64,000 nucleotides of DNA, taken from the NCBI GenBank assembly GCA_023228065.1, contig JALOBX010000003.1:122387-186386 (forward strand). The letters are read 5' to 3'. The position numbers and the translations under genes are program-made. Positions 24,459 through 32,914 of this stretch are shown in pieces; the stretch's first letter is position 1, and the number at the start of each line of letters is the position of its first letter. The notes under the pieces were generated by a model. The model saw only the letters and a list, made by a program, of their open reading frames with translations, did not search any database and was not told where the DNA came from. The DNA comes from Candidatus Pacearchaeota archaeon. Its GTDB lineage: Archaea; Nanoarchaeota; Nanoarchaeia; Pacearchaeales; GW2011-AR1.

Positions 24459-24932
24459 TTAAATTTCTAATAAAGCCCCGCAGCGGCCACAATATTTACT
24501 TTTTTTATACTCTTCTTTAGTAAATGAATAACCGCAATAAAGACACTTAGAATTTAAAGATTTATCTTTGCTTATTTTATTATCAAGACTATAATTGTGA
24601 GTTGATACAGCTGCAAAATAATTATAAGAATTTTTCTTTTTATAACCAAAAATATTCCTATTTTCTTTATCCCTATCGAGACCATTCCAATATATATTGT
24701 ACGGAATACTCGCTTCTTGTATTTTTATTATATAATCTGCTACTTCTACTCCATTCTTACAATGATATTTGCAAAAAAGATTAAGTAACCTTTCTGTTCC
24801 ATAATACCAAATACAAATCCAAATAGGCTCTTTAATCAGCTCATCACCACAAATATCACAAAAATCATCTTCACAAATACCTTGTTTAACTTTATATCTG
24901 CTTCTGTCAACGTTTTCTTTATTAATTCTCAT
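24459..24932 (-). CDS. Unknown protein with zinc-ribbon ends
   Basis: A 157-residue protein with CEDDFCDICGDE near residue 19 and a C-terminal CLYCGYSFTKEE and CGRCGALLEI, giving two C-x2-C pairs as a classic zinc ribbon. It overlaps the upstream small gene by four bases. Similar zinc ribbons recur in this phage. No function can be assigned. Confidence 0.6.
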   Translation of the reverse strand: MRINKENVDRSRYKVKQGICEDDFCDICGDELIKEPIWICIWYYGTERLLNLFCKYHCKNGVEVADYIIKIQEASIPYNIYWNGLDRDKENRNIFGYKKKNSYNYFAAVSTHNYSLDNKISKDKSLNSKCLYCGYSFTKEEYKKSKYCGRCGALLEI

Positions 24933-25186
24933 CCCCTATCACCATTTTCTAAAATATTTAGTTTGTAGCTAGCGCCATTAGAAAAATGAATACTTCGTGT
25001 ATTATAGTATTCTATTTCTTCTTTAGTTAAATCTCTGGTAGTTTCTTTAGGGAATTTTACTTCCATAAAACCAAATCCGGTTAACCATTCTCCTAAATAA
25101 TAACTTTCACGAACTCCTCTTATATGGAATATATCTGGTTTATTACTGCTAATGTCTCCAAGTTTATGTATTGCTTTAGTAGCCAT
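24929..25186 (-). CDS. Small unknown protein downstream of TnpB
   Basis: An 85-residue protein (MATKAIHKLGDISSN...). The ATG at 25184-25186 begins two bases after the predicted right end of the TnpB element (TCCGTG), and its AAGGA ribosome-binding sequence lies within that element end. A GTG three bases earlier is also possible. Its ordinary composition and overlap with the next gene support it being real. Function unknown. Confidence 0.6.
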   Translation of the reverse strand: MATKAIHKLGDISSNKPDIFHIRGVRESYYLGEWLTGFGFMEVKFPKETTRDLTKEEIEYYNTRSIHFSNGASYKLNILENGDRG

Positions 25187-25330
25187 CACGGAACTACATC
25201 CTTATAAAGTATTATAGTTTTCTTGCACAGGATCCGTAGGTTCCTGTAAGAGAAATCGATTCAAGATATTTAAAGACGCATTATAATCTGCATCGGTAGT
25301 GTAACCACAACTCTTACACTTAAATATCTC
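25187..25330 (-). ncRNA. Candidate omegaRNA/right end of the TnpB element
   Basis: Reading the minus strand through the last codons of tnpB, ACAGGA and TCCTGT (25227-25247) form a six-base-pair hairpin whose loop CCTACGGA contains ACGGA. TCCGT at 25188-25192, just after the stop codon, is complementary to that loop. This hairpin plus loop-to-3'-end pairing resembles the pseudoknot at the 3' end of omegaRNA scaffolds in IS200/IS605 elements. If the scaffold ends at TCCGTG, the guide would be the bases just below 25187, i.e. the start of the neighbouring gene. The left limit shown is approximate. Confidence 0.45.
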
Positions 25331-26281
25331 ACCATTTCGATTCTCCTTGTGGACTGCTTTGCACATTGAGCATTCTTGGCTCGTGTAAGCAGGATTAACT
25401 TTGTGAACGTGGACACCACTTATTTCACATCGTTGCCTTAACCTATTTAAAAAATATGAATAAGACCACCGTTGTAACTTATTATTAAATTTCTTGGTAA
25501 ACTTACCTTTACTGTGCTTCTTTACATTTTTAAGATCCTCCACAACTAGAATTTTGATAGTTTCAAAAGGAATTTCTTTTGTTACTCTATTAATATAATT
25601 ATCTCGTTCTATTAGTTTCCTTTTAAATGCTTTAGAACCTTGTACTTTTCTTGAAATATTTTCAATTTTCTTTTCTAATTCAGTTCCTATTTGTTGTTTT
25701 GTAGAAAGAACTGCCAGCTTCTTATATCCACAATCAAGACCTATAGCTTTTCCTGTTTCTTTTAATGTAACATCTTTCTGGAAAAATAAATCTACAAAAA
25801 ATGCTCCATCAGATCTTTTTCTAAGTCTAATTGACTTTTTAAGATTCCAACTTTCAAAACTATTAAAATGCTCATGTTTTTTAGATGGGATTTTAAAGAC
25901 AAAATGATTACCAATATTCCAAAATTTTATCCATATATCAAAAGAAGTTGAAATATTAAAATTAATAGTAACAAAATTTGAATTGAGAATAATATTTTTC
26001 TTTTTAAAAACTGGTTTTATCTTCTTTTTCTTTTTTCTTTGGCTCTTGACTATTTGTAACGCTTGTTGAGCTAGAGATTGTTTCAAAGCAGGAGATAACC
26101 ATGTATCTCCAACAAGATCATAAATAGATTTATATACATAATTCCCTTCAAATACATTATTATCATAGAAAATAGAAATATACTTGTTAATAACTTTTGC
26201 TGATTCCTCTAGCAAAGAACCTAAAATTTGTAATTTGCCAGTGTTTGCTTTATTAATAGATATAGTTGATTTTCTAATCAT
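25202..26281 (-). CDS. tnpB: TnpB RNA-guided nuclease (IS200/IS605 family), solitary
   Basis: A 359-residue TnpB. It has a helical N-terminal half with a basic patch (KSQRKKKKKIKP), then the RuvC-like catalytic residues: Asp in AIGLDCGYKKLAVLS, Glu in ILVVEDLKNVKKH and Asp in TTDADYNASLN. A zinc knuckle CSMC...CKSC precedes the last one. All three acidic residues are present, so it is probably active. No TnpA transposase lies beside it. It sits between two small genes without disrupting either. TnpB cuts DNA with an omegaRNA guide made from its own 3' end and can help retain or copy the element. Confidence 0.93.
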   Translation of the reverse strand: MIRKSTISINKANTGKLQILGSLLEESAKVINKYISIFYDNNVFEGNYVYKSIYDLVGDTWLSPALKQSLAQQALQIVKSQRKKKKKIKPVFKKKNIILNSNFVTINFNISTSFDIWIKFWNIGNHFVFKIPSKKHEHFNSFESWNLKKSIRLRKRSDGAFFVDLFFQKDVTLKETGKAIGLDCGYKKLAVLSTKQQIGTELEKKIENISRKVQGSKAFKRKLIERDNYINRVTKEIPFETIKILVVEDLKNVKKHSKGKFTKKFNNKLQRWSYSYFLNRLRQRCEISGVHVHKVNPAYTSQECSMCKAVHKENRNGEIFKCKSCGYTTDADYNASLNILNRFLLQEPTDPVQENYNTL

Positions 26282-26306
26282 GTTTCATTTCACTTCCTCA
26301 TTAAAA

Positions 26307-26588
26307 TTAATTTCGCATCTCAAGATAACTACACCCACAAAGCCATTTATCTGCAGAAGCATGCATTCTAGCAGAACATAAAGGACATTTTTTAGTTGTG
26401 AAGTGATAACTATATGTATTAACTGAAAATTCCCATCCACAGTTTACACAAGAGTGATGAAATTCTCTGCCTATAATTTCATTAGAAAATTCAAGTTCTA
26501 TTTCCTTATAACAACGAGGGCAATAAAGACTTGTTATATCTTTTTGGTCTAAACCATTAATTACAAATTGTATTCTTTCTTCTTGCAT
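26307..26588 (-). CDS. Double zinc-ribbon protein
   Basis: A 93-residue protein with CPRCYKE, HHSCVNCGW, CPLCSARMH and CGCSY, four cysteine pairs spaced as two zinc ribbons. It precedes tnpB in the operon and ends 25 bases before it. Probably binds nucleic acid or protein; function unknown. Confidence 0.6.
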   Translation of the reverse strand: MQEERIQFVINGLDQKDITSLYCPRCYKEIELEFSNEIIGREFHHSCVNCGWEFSVNTYSYHFTTKKCPLCSARMHASADKWLCGCSYLEMRN

Positions 26589-26590
26589 AA

Positions 26591-26797
26591 TTAAATCTCC
26601 TCTTCAAAATAATTGGCTGACTTTTTCTTTCTTATATTTTTCTTATCTAAAACGCACTCAGTTAATAATGTAAATTCTCTACAAGATTGCCATTGTTCTG
26701 GATCTTCATATATACAATCCCTACAAATTTTTCTGTCCCACCCCATACCAAATAAAGGACAACTCGGTTCAATAAGATCTTCTGCATTTTTGAACAT
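26591..26797 (-). CDS. Small cysteine-containing protein
   Basis: A 68-residue protein with six Cys residues (SCPLFG, CRDCIYEDPEQWQSC, ECVLD) and a basic C-terminus (KKNIRKKKSANYF). CPLFG and CRDCIY resemble short zinc or iron-sulphur binding patterns of small phage proteins. Function unknown. Confidence 0.55.
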   Translation of the reverse strand: MFKNAEDLIEPSCPLFGMGWDRKICRDCIYEDPEQWQSCREFTLLTECVLDKKNIRKKKSANYFEEEI

Positions 26798-26807
26798 CTT
26801 GGCTTCC

Positions 26808-27011
26808 TCACTGAATCCTTGAGAAAATATCTATAGCTTGCTCTTTTGTTGGAGCACAATGAAAACAAAGATAATAATCTGTTTGATATTTTTCTATCAT
26901 CCACATATCTTCTTTCTTATAATCTTCTTGGCATAAACAGCATTGCTTCCAAAAATATTTGGGTCGAACAATAAATATAGTATCTTCAAATTTTACTTTT
27001 TTTCTTTTCAT
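26808..27011 (-). CDS. Small zinc-binding protein
   Basis: A 67-residue protein with CCLCQED near residue 24 and CFHCAPTKEQA near residue 49, a two-pair zinc ribbon. It is the first gene after the 228-bp noncoding gap at 27012. Function unknown. Confidence 0.55.
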   Translation of the reverse strand: MKRKKVKFEDTIFIVRPKYFWKQCCLCQEDYKKEDMWMIEKYQTDYYLCFHCAPTKEQAIDIFSRIQ

Positions 27012-27239
27012 TTTAAATTATGCTAACTGCGTTTCTTTAAAAAGTGAACTTCTTTTGATCTATATTAATTCTACTACAAAAGGAAATTCAGCAGAAACAA
27101 AGCTCTTATACATTTTTAAACTAAATCAAATATAAAAAGAATTTGAATTTTGCCTTTATCAAACATAAGTATGCTCACTAAGTTAAAATATTCCTAAAAT
27201 CAAACACAAACTTGTTCCAATAATAATAGTAAATATAAT
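27012..27239. other. Noncoding gap with an exonuclease-gene remnant
   Basis: This 228-bp AT-rich stretch holds no ORF with a ribosome-binding site. Its right part (27184-27221) is an exact copy of the 3' end of the exonuclease gene at 27805. Nothing else is recognisable; no copy of the repeated phage promoter motif is present. Confidence 0.55.
27184..27221 (-). repeat. 38-bp direct repeat, copy B (exonuclease 3'-end remnant)
   Basis: Thirty-eight bases identical to 27811-27848. On the minus strand the copy encodes the last residues of the exonuclease (WNKFVFDFRNIL) and then ends TTAACTTAG instead of the natural TTAGTTTAA. It has no upstream part of the gene. Confidence 0.9.
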
Positions 27240-27452
27240 TTATTCCTTTTTAAAATATTTACAAATAGCGTTTTCATTGACCATAGGAGAATAATTTTCA
27301 TTTCTTGCACAAATGAAAAAGTATTTTCTTTCAGTTACGTTTTCAATAAAATCTATCTTATGATATTTGCACTTACGACAACTATCAACTAGTTTATAGC
27401 CAGTCTCATTTAACCAAACACTTCTATTAGCTAATCTTTCTAACGCATCCAT
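27240..27452 (-). CDS. Small cysteine-rich protein, cassette gene B
   Basis: A 70-residue protein with SCRKCKYHKID, FFICARN and AICKYFKKE, the pattern C-x2-C, C, C-x-x-F. It is paralogous to the gene at 27562 (TCTTCKYSKDE, KICYQDD, VCKSYKKKE). Both lie between the two copies of the 38-bp repeat. The cysteines probably bind a metal ion. Function unknown. Confidence 0.65.
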   Translation of the reverse strand: MDALERLANRSVWLNETGYKLVDSCRKCKYHKIDFIENVTERKYFFICARNENYSPMVNENAICKYFKKE

Positions 27453-27561
27453 TTAAAATCCTTTTTAGATTAAAATATTACATAAATCATTTATTTATAC
27501 CAATCCTTTACGGCAATCTAAACATCTAAATTTGAATAACCTTCAACAACTTAAAATATAT

Positions 27562-27795
27562 TCAAACAACTTCTTTCTTCTTATAAGATTTGCAAACAGT
27601 ATCTTCTTTTACAAGAGCATGATAATCATCTTGGTAACAAATCTTATACCATTTTTCTTTCATTGCTGAACCAAAAAATTCATCCTTTGAATACTTACAC
27701 GTAGTACAAGTTTTTGCTACTCTATAATTTTGTTTATTATTCCAGAATCTTCTTTTCTTTTGGTCATAAGTTTCGTAAGACATAATTTTACTCAT
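27562..27795 (-). CDS. Small cysteine-rich protein, cassette gene A
   Basis: A 77-residue protein, paralogue of the 27240 gene. The shared core runs from the C-x2-CKY motif to a final VCKSYKKKE. Ten bases separate it from the stop of the exonuclease upstream. A basic N-terminus (YDQKKRRFWNNKQNYR) might contact nucleic acid. Function unknown. Confidence 0.65.
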   Translation of the reverse strand: MSKIMSYETYDQKKRRFWNNKQNYRVAKTCTTCKYSKDEFFGSAMKEKWYKICYQDDYHALVKEDTVCKSYKKKEVV

Positions 27796-27804
27796 TTAAT
27801 ACAA

Positions 27805-28740
27805 TTAAACTAAAATATTCCTAAAATCAAACACAAACTTGTTCCAATCATTTAAAATGCTTTCAAACTCATACTCTTCTATTTTTTGTTTAAATTTATC
27901 TAAATCAATTTTTCTATTTAAGTATTGAAGCTCAAATTCTTCAAATATTAACTCTTCATATCCTAACTCTTTTACCAATTCTCCTAATTTGAAAAGCTTA
28001 TAATTTCTTTTTAAAAGATCTAGAGCATCTTCAGTAAACAGATTCTTATACTTTTTCTTTTCAATTAAATCTGTTTTTATTCGTTCATAATTATCTATAA
28101 CGTTCCCATAAGTATTTACTAAATCTGTTGCTGTTTTTGGCCCTATGCCATCGATTCCTCTAACATTATCACTCATATCACCAAGAAGTATCTTGTAATA
28201 AATAAAGTTTTCAATACTATTTATACCAGTTTTCTCAGAAAAGTTATCTACAGTAACCAGCTCGTTTTTATTTGGATTGCACCATGCCACATTTGTGTCT
28301 ACTGCTAAATAAAGATCTCTATCAGTAGAAATAATTACGACCTCTTCATTACTACTAAAGAAACTTGCCAATAGATGAATTGAGTCATCAGCCTCTATGC
28401 CTTTGATTCTTACGTTTATAATACCTATTAGGCTAAGAATGTCATATAATTCGTTTAATTGATTTAAAAATTCTAAATAAAATTCATCTGAACCTGGATT
28501 ATTCTTTCTATTTTCTGCCCTATTAGTTTTATAAGTATTTAATAGATCAAGACGATAATGCACTTTCCCAAAATCATAACACATCACAACCATTGATGGA
28601 GAAAACTTTTTGAGTACGCTTCTTAGCATATTCAAAACTCCATAAACAACGCTTACTCTCTGACCCTTAGAGTTAGATAAATCTAAAGTAGAATTGGCAC
28701 GAAATGCGAAATTATTTCCATCAATAATACAAATGGTCAT
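27805..28740 (-). CDS. 5'-3' exonuclease / flap endonuclease (T4 RNase H or T5 D15 type)
   Basis: A 311-residue FEN/PIN-like nuclease. Acidic-cluster blocks are IIDGNNFAFRAN (residues 4-15), MVVMCYDFGK, IEADDSIHLLA, IISTDRDLYLAV and ILLGDMSDNVRGIDGIGPKTA, the last with the helix-hairpin-helix. It removes RNA primers and flaps during replication. The 3' end of the gene is duplicated at 27184-27221. It lies between a homing endonuclease gene and the cysteine-rich cassette. Confidence 0.92.
   Translation of the reverse strand: MTICIIDGNNFAFRANSTLDLSNSKGQRVSVVYGVLNMLRSVLKKFSPSMVVMCYDFGKVHYRLDLLNTYKTNRAENRKNNPGSDEFYLEFLNQLNELYDILSLIGIINVRIKGIEADDSIHLLASFFSSNEEVVIISTDRDLYLAVDTNVAWCNPNKNELVTVDNFSEKTGINSIENFIYYKILLGDMSDNVRGIDGIGPKTATDLVNTYGNVIDNYERIKTDLIEKKKYKNLFTEDALDLLKRNYKLFKLGELVKELGYEELIFEEFELQYLNRKIDLDKFKQKIEEYEFESILNDWNKFVFDFRNILV
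27811..27848 (-). repeat. 38-bp direct repeat, copy A (in the exonuclease 3' end)
   Basis: The last coding bases of the exonuclease, repeated exactly at 27184-27221, 627 bp away. The two copies bracket the two cysteine-rich paralogues. Confidence 0.9.
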
Positions 28741-29360
28741 TCTGTTTCCTCTATTACTTTTTTGCCATGATGAATTTTATTATGCTCTCCAGGAGTTACT
28801 AGTTGCAAATTTATTAATTCGTTATTTTTTCTATTGCCATCTATATGATGAATATGGTAACCCTCTGGTATCAAACCATTAGCTTCTTCCCATATATAAC
28901 GATGCAATGATTTTCTTTTATCACCTTTAACATATATTGAAGTATATGTGCTTGTATCAATAATTTCACCCTTCCACATATAATTTTTTTCTCTCTTAAG
29001 AGATTCGCTTATTTTATGTTTTTGCTCTTCTGGCAAATGCCTACCTTTTAATGTATTACTTATTTTTTTTCTACATTCCTCAGTAATACATCTGCCCTTT
29101 AACTTAACACTTAATAGTTTTCTAGTCTCATCTGAAAATATTCTTCCCTTTAATTTATCGCTTAACTTTCGCTTATGCTCTTCTGATAAGCTCTTTCCTT
29201 TAAATCCAACATTAGGATTGTTAATAATTTGCCATTTGCTAGAACAAGAAACGCTACAAAACTTTTTACTTTCTTTACTTTTAAACTTAATTACAATTTC
29301 ATTATTACACTGTAAACAATATTTTTTTATCTTATCATTTCTATCACAATATTTTATCAT
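28737..29360 (-). CDS. HNH homing endonuclease with NUMOD3 repeats
   Basis: A 207-residue protein: N-terminal zinc knuckle (CLQCNNE, FCSVSCSSKW), four NUMOD3-like helices (KGKSLSEEHKRKLSD, KGRIFSDETRKLLS, KGRCITEECRKKIS, KGRHLPEEQKHKIS), then YHIHHIDGNRKNNELINLQ, the HNH core. It is wedged between the exonuclease and UvsW genes with four-base overlaps. Such free-standing enzymes cut phage lacking them and are copied by repair. Confidence 0.9.
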   Translation of the reverse strand: MIKYCDRNDKIKKYCLQCNNEIVIKFKSKESKKFCSVSCSSKWQIINNPNVGFKGKSLSEEHKRKLSDKLKGRIFSDETRKLLSVKLKGRCITEECRKKISNTLKGRHLPEEQKHKISESLKREKNYMWKGEIIDTSTYTSIYVKGDKRKSLHRYIWEEANGLIPEGYHIHHIDGNRKNNELINLQLVTPGEHNKIHHGKKVIEETE

Positions 29361-30742
29361 ATTATCCTTATCTCAAATCCTTCACGCTCGTATATACTAA
29401 GTCTATGAAAACTATGCCGCGAAAGATAGCGATTATTGGCATCAATTATATCCCATATTTGCACTGTATTTTCTCCTTCTTTTTTCTTTCTCAATGATCT
29501 GCCAACACGCTGTAGTATCTGTCTGCTAGCTTCTCCGCCCTTACCCCCAGCGCCCAAGACTAATTTTCTAATTATGTCAATGTCAACCCCCTCATCCAGT
29601 ATCGAAGATGAAATAAGGGTGCTGAGCGCTCCCGCTTTGAAGTCACTAAAAGCAGCATTTCTATCTACAGCACTTCCATGTATGAAGACGCACTCTATGC
29701 CTTCTTTGATTAACATTTTTTCTAAAATTCTTCCATGCTCCAACAAATTTACAATAACTAATGTCCCACTCACAAAATTATCTTTCACAGCATTGACAAT
29801 AAGAGAATTTCTTAAATCAGATCTAACAACTAATTCATCATAAATATCTTTATAATTTCTTATGCCACGATCTATATCTTCGTCATTATTTTGAAGCAAA
29901 TAAACTGTAGGTTTTGCAGAAAATCCTTGCTCAATAAGTTCATCATTACTAACTTTGATTATGATGTTACCAAAAAAGCTAGCCACTTTCATTCCGGTAA
30001 AGTGTTTTATATTTGGGATTGTGCCCGACATCCCTATAGCGTAGTCGGAATTTATACAATATTTGAAAATTTTCTGCCAAGTTGCTGCGCCAGCTCTATG
30101 CACTTCGTCACCGATAACTATCTCTGCACTTTTTATAAATTCTATAACATCTCTGTCATTATTCTTAATCCTATTATGAATAGTTGGTACCATCCCAATT
30201 GTTATGTCTTGGATATTTTTTGTATCAGAAGAAATTATTCCTATTTTTGTTTTTAATTCTTTTTCGAAAAGCTTGTGTGTTTGCTTTAATAACTCTTGCC
30301 TATGAGTTAAAAAAAGAGTTTTTAGCCCAAGTATTTGAACTATTCCACAAGCAACTATAGTTTTCCCCCCGTTCGTTGCGATTGATACTAAGCTTCGCTT
30401 GTTCTCGATTGCTTTATTAATTGCATCAATTTGATAATCTCTTAAATCTAATGAAACATTTAATTCATTATATTGTGGTTTAGAAATTATAGAATCATCT
30501 ACAATTTCATAATCAAAGTTATTTTTCTTTAAAACTTCTATAAGCTGGTTAAAAAACCCAATAGGCAACGAATCTGTTTTACGATCGTAGAATCTATGAA
30601 ACCCATCCCAGCCGCCCATTTTGAATGCACGACTGTATTGATATCCTGGTATTTTAGCTGCAAAATGATTTAGTAAGATATTTCTTTCGTTTGGAAAAAT
30701 ATTCTTGAAGTATATCTTAAGATTAGTTTTTATTATTTGCAT
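29357..30742 (-). CDS. uvsW: UvsW-like superfamily 2 DNA helicase
   Basis: A 461-residue SF2 helicase. Motif I is TNGGKTIVACGI, motif II GDEVHRAGA, motif III GMSGTI and motif VI LQRVGRSLRKKK. The N-terminal 100 residues resemble the UvsW DNA-recognition region (MGGWDGFHRFYDRK). It branch-migrates recombination intermediates and unwinds R-loops, moving the phage from origin- to recombination-driven replication. It is next to uvsX and the SSB gene. Confidence 0.88.
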   Translation of the reverse strand: MQIIKTNLKIYFKNIFPNERNILLNHFAAKIPGYQYSRAFKMGGWDGFHRFYDRKTDSLPIGFFNQLIEVLKKNNFDYEIVDDSIISKPQYNELNVSLDLRDYQIDAINKAIENKRSLVSIATNGGKTIVACGIVQILGLKTLFLTHRQELLKQTHKLFEKELKTKIGIISSDTKNIQDITIGMVPTIHNRIKNNDRDVIEFIKSAEIVIGDEVHRAGAATWQKIFKYCINSDYAIGMSGTIPNIKHFTGMKVASFFGNIIIKVSNDELIEQGFSAKPTVYLLQNNDEDIDRGIRNYKDIYDELVVRSDLRNSLIVNAVKDNFVSGTLVIVNLLEHGRILEKMLIKEGIECVFIHGSAVDRNAAFSDFKAGALSTLISSSILDEGVDIDIIRKLVLGAGGKGGEASRQILQRVGRSLRKKKEGENTVQIWDIIDANNRYLSRHSFHRLSIYEREGFEIRII

Positions 30743-30925
30743 TTAGCCAATTTGCTTTAATAAAAGAGTATTTTTTTCTTCAACAATCAATATTTTTTCA
30801 GGAAAAATAATAAGATCACCTTTAATTAAACTGCCGTCAGCTTTCCATTCATCTAATTCTGAATCGTCTAATTCTGACCATTGTCGATGCCAACCATCAG
30901 AAGGGTGTAAAATATAAATTTTCAT
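30743..30925 (-). CDS. Small unknown protein between uvsW and uvsX
   Basis: A 60-residue protein (MKIYILHPSDGWHRQW...) with a central acidic stretch (SELDDSELDEW) and a beta-rich end. It overlaps the uvsX stop by four bases and abuts uvsW. Its position within the recombination operon suggests a helper or regulator, but there is no motif. Confidence 0.6.
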   Translation of the reverse strand: MKIYILHPSDGWHRQWSELDDSELDEWKADGSLIKGDLIIFPEKILIVEEKNTLLLKQIG

Positions 30926-31977
30926 TCAGTATCTTCTTCGTCTTCGTCTATACTAACAATGTCTTCGCTTTTATTAATTACATTATTACTGTTCAAAGCT
31001 TTTTCCCATAGATTATTTTGTTCCATTATAGAAATTACTTCATCTTCTCTGATCTTCTTTTCAGTATCTACTAAACCATCAAAACTATTTTTGAATTGAT
31101 ACCAGCCCCTACTATTATCAACTACATCAGCCATTTCTAAAACTTCCATTATTCCACTTTCTTTGATAATCCCCTTATCAAAATAAACTTCAAATTGTGC
31201 TTTTCTAAATGGAGCAACAACCCTATTTTTCACTGATTCTGCCTGACATAGAATCCCGATAACTTTTTCTTTATTGTTATCATCCTTAATTCTTTTTTTA
31301 TGCTTCAACTCAAGTCTTATAGAAGCGGCAAATTTTGTTCCTTTACCGCCAGGAGTTGAAATTGGATTTCCATACATAACGCCAACATTATCTCTTATTT
31401 GATTTACGATTACAAATCCAATATTTTTATCTGAAAGCTTCTTGCTAATTTTTCTAATACCTTTGCCAATAATTCTTGCTCGCTCTGCCATTTCAGCTTT
31501 CTCAACAGAATTTTCTAATTCCTTTTTTGTTGATGTTCCAGCAAGAGAATCCCATACAATAACTGCTGCTGGAAAAGTATACTTTTCTTTTCCAAACAAT
31601 TCACAGAAATAGTCAATAAAATCAAAAATTGTTTCTATTGCATTAATTTGAAGATAAAGAAAATTATTATCTACGTCAAGACCAATAATATTTGCAAAAT
31701 GTGGATCAAAAGAAGATTCAGTATCAATATAAACGCTAAAACCTCCTTTCTTCTGCATCTCAGAAAGGATATGAAAAACAAGCAAAGATTTTCCAGTAGA
31801 TGTATCGCCAAAAATCTCTACAATCTTCCCAAAAGGAATACCTTTACCAAGCACCCAATCTATTGATAGAGATTGGGTGCTAACAAATCCAGTTGGAAGT
31901 TTATCTAAACCAACAACTACGTCTTCATTATCGTCAAGAAAGCCTTTAATAAGATCATCAACTATGCTTTTTGCCAT
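30922..31977 (-). CDS. uvsX: RecA/UvsX recombinase
   Basis: A 351-residue RecA-fold strand-exchange protein. Walker A is GDTSTGKS (57-64), Walker B AVIVWDSLAGTS, and the DNA-binding loop region includes NQIRDNVG and STPGGKG. The acidic C-terminus (EDIVSIDEDEEDTE) is typical of RecA and UvsX. It would coat single-stranded DNA and drive recombination-dependent replication with the SSB (31978) and the UvsY candidate (32915). Confidence 0.93.
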   Translation of the reverse strand: MAKSIVDDLIKGFLDDNEDVVVGLDKLPTGFVSTQSLSIDWVLGKGIPFGKIVEIFGDTSTGKSLLVFHILSEMQKKGGFSVYIDTESSFDPHFANIIGLDVDNNFLYLQINAIETIFDFIDYFCELFGKEKYTFPAAVIVWDSLAGTSTKKELENSVEKAEMAERARIIGKGIRKISKKLSDKNIGFVIVNQIRDNVGVMYGNPISTPGGKGTKFAASIRLELKHKKRIKDDNNKEKVIGILCQAESVKNRVVAPFRKAQFEVYFDKGIIKESGIMEVLEMADVVDNSRGWYQFKNSFDGLVDTEKKIREDEVISIMEQNNLWEKALNSNNVINKSEDIVSIDEDEEDTE

Positions 31978-32865
31978 TTACTTAATCCCCATTTTCTTCT
32001 TTAAGTCAGCTTTCATTTCTTCAATAGTTTTACCAGACTTTGTTTTAATTTCTTCTTTTGGTTCTTCTACTTCAATTTCTTTTTCAGTTTCATCTTCAAA
32101 AAACTCTTCCTCTTCTACTGCTACTTCAGCGCCACTATCAGATTCATCTATAAAAGTAACATCATCATTAGAATCGTCAACAGCACTGTCTTCGTCAACA
32201 TCTCCGCCTTCTAACATTGCCCTCAAATAATCTGCAGAATTGAGAACAAGAACTTCTTTTTTAAAATCATGAAGTTTTTCAAGAAGCTTAAATGAAGGAA
32301 TAGGCGACTTATCAATATCAATCTGGACTCTACTAATAGCAAACCCTGTCGCACTTTTTTCTCTAGGTGTATAGATCAATGTAAAGTTACGGCCTTCTTT
32401 AGGATTAAGAATATCACCATACTTTGGAATATTTACAAAATATGAAAGAATATCCTCAAACAACATAATGCCAGCCTCAAAAATCTGCACACCCTTTGTT
32501 ACATCTTTCAAGTCGATAATATTCATATAAAATCTTGATTTTGCGCGAATGCTATTTGCAAGTTGCTTGTCATCACTATCTTTAGTTTCATAAAGATTTT
32601 TAACAAGATCACAAATAGGACATGGCTTCTTAGCAATCTGCTGCGGACAGAAAAAAGAAGTAACATCACCTTGGCCAATATTGTAATGTTTAAAATATTC
32701 AACATAAAATGTCCTTGAAAGAGGCGGAGCACTTCCAGCAGGAAGTATTCTAATAGAATTCTCGTTCTCTTTAGGCGCCCATTGATTTCCCTTGCTTCTA
32801 GAGAGTTTATCTCTTTTAGCTTGTAAAGAATTAACATCAATCCCGCCATACTTAAACTCAACCAT
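31978..32865 (-). CDS. Single-stranded DNA-binding protein (T4 gp32 type)
   Basis: A 295-residue gp32-like protein. A zinc site is formed by a His/Cys region around FFCPQQIAKKPCPICDL (near residue 75). A basic LAST-like N-terminus (LQAKRDKLSRSKGN) precedes the OB-fold core. The C-terminal 90 residues are extremely acidic, the tail by which gp32 recruits partners. It coats ssDNA at forks and recombination sites. The promoter motif at 32885-32906 and AAAGGAG sit just upstream. Confidence 0.88.
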   Translation of the reverse strand: MVEFKYGGIDVNSLQAKRDKLSRSKGNQWAPKENENSIRILPAGSAPPLSRTFYVEYFKHYNIGQGDVTSFFCPQQIAKKPCPICDLVKNLYETKDSDDKQLANSIRAKSRFYMNIIDLKDVTKGVQIFEAGIMLFEDILSYFVNIPKYGDILNPKEGRNFTLIYTPREKSATGFAISRVQIDIDKSPIPSFKLLEKLHDFKKEVLVLNSADYLRAMLEGGDVDEDSAVDDSNDDVTFIDESDSGAEVAVEEEEFFEDETEKEIEVEEPKEEIKTKSGKTIEEMKADLKKKMGIK

Positions 32866-32884
32866 TGTAAACTCCTTTAGTTTT

Positions 32885-32906
32885 TATACTATATTATATT
32901 TTAAAA
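32885..32906 (-). promoter_or_regulatory. Phage promoter motif upstream of the SSB gene
   Basis: Minus strand TTTTAAAATATAATATAGTA, then about 15 bases, then AAAGGAG and the ATG of the SSB gene. It shares its core with four other sites in the window. Spacing is right for a -10 element with a short leader. Confidence 0.6.
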
Positions 32907-32914
32907 ACCCAATC

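Noticed and set aside
27453..27561. Promoter between the two cysteine cassette genes
   Set aside because: AT-rich but without the repeated phage motif or a -35/-10 pair at acceptable spacing.
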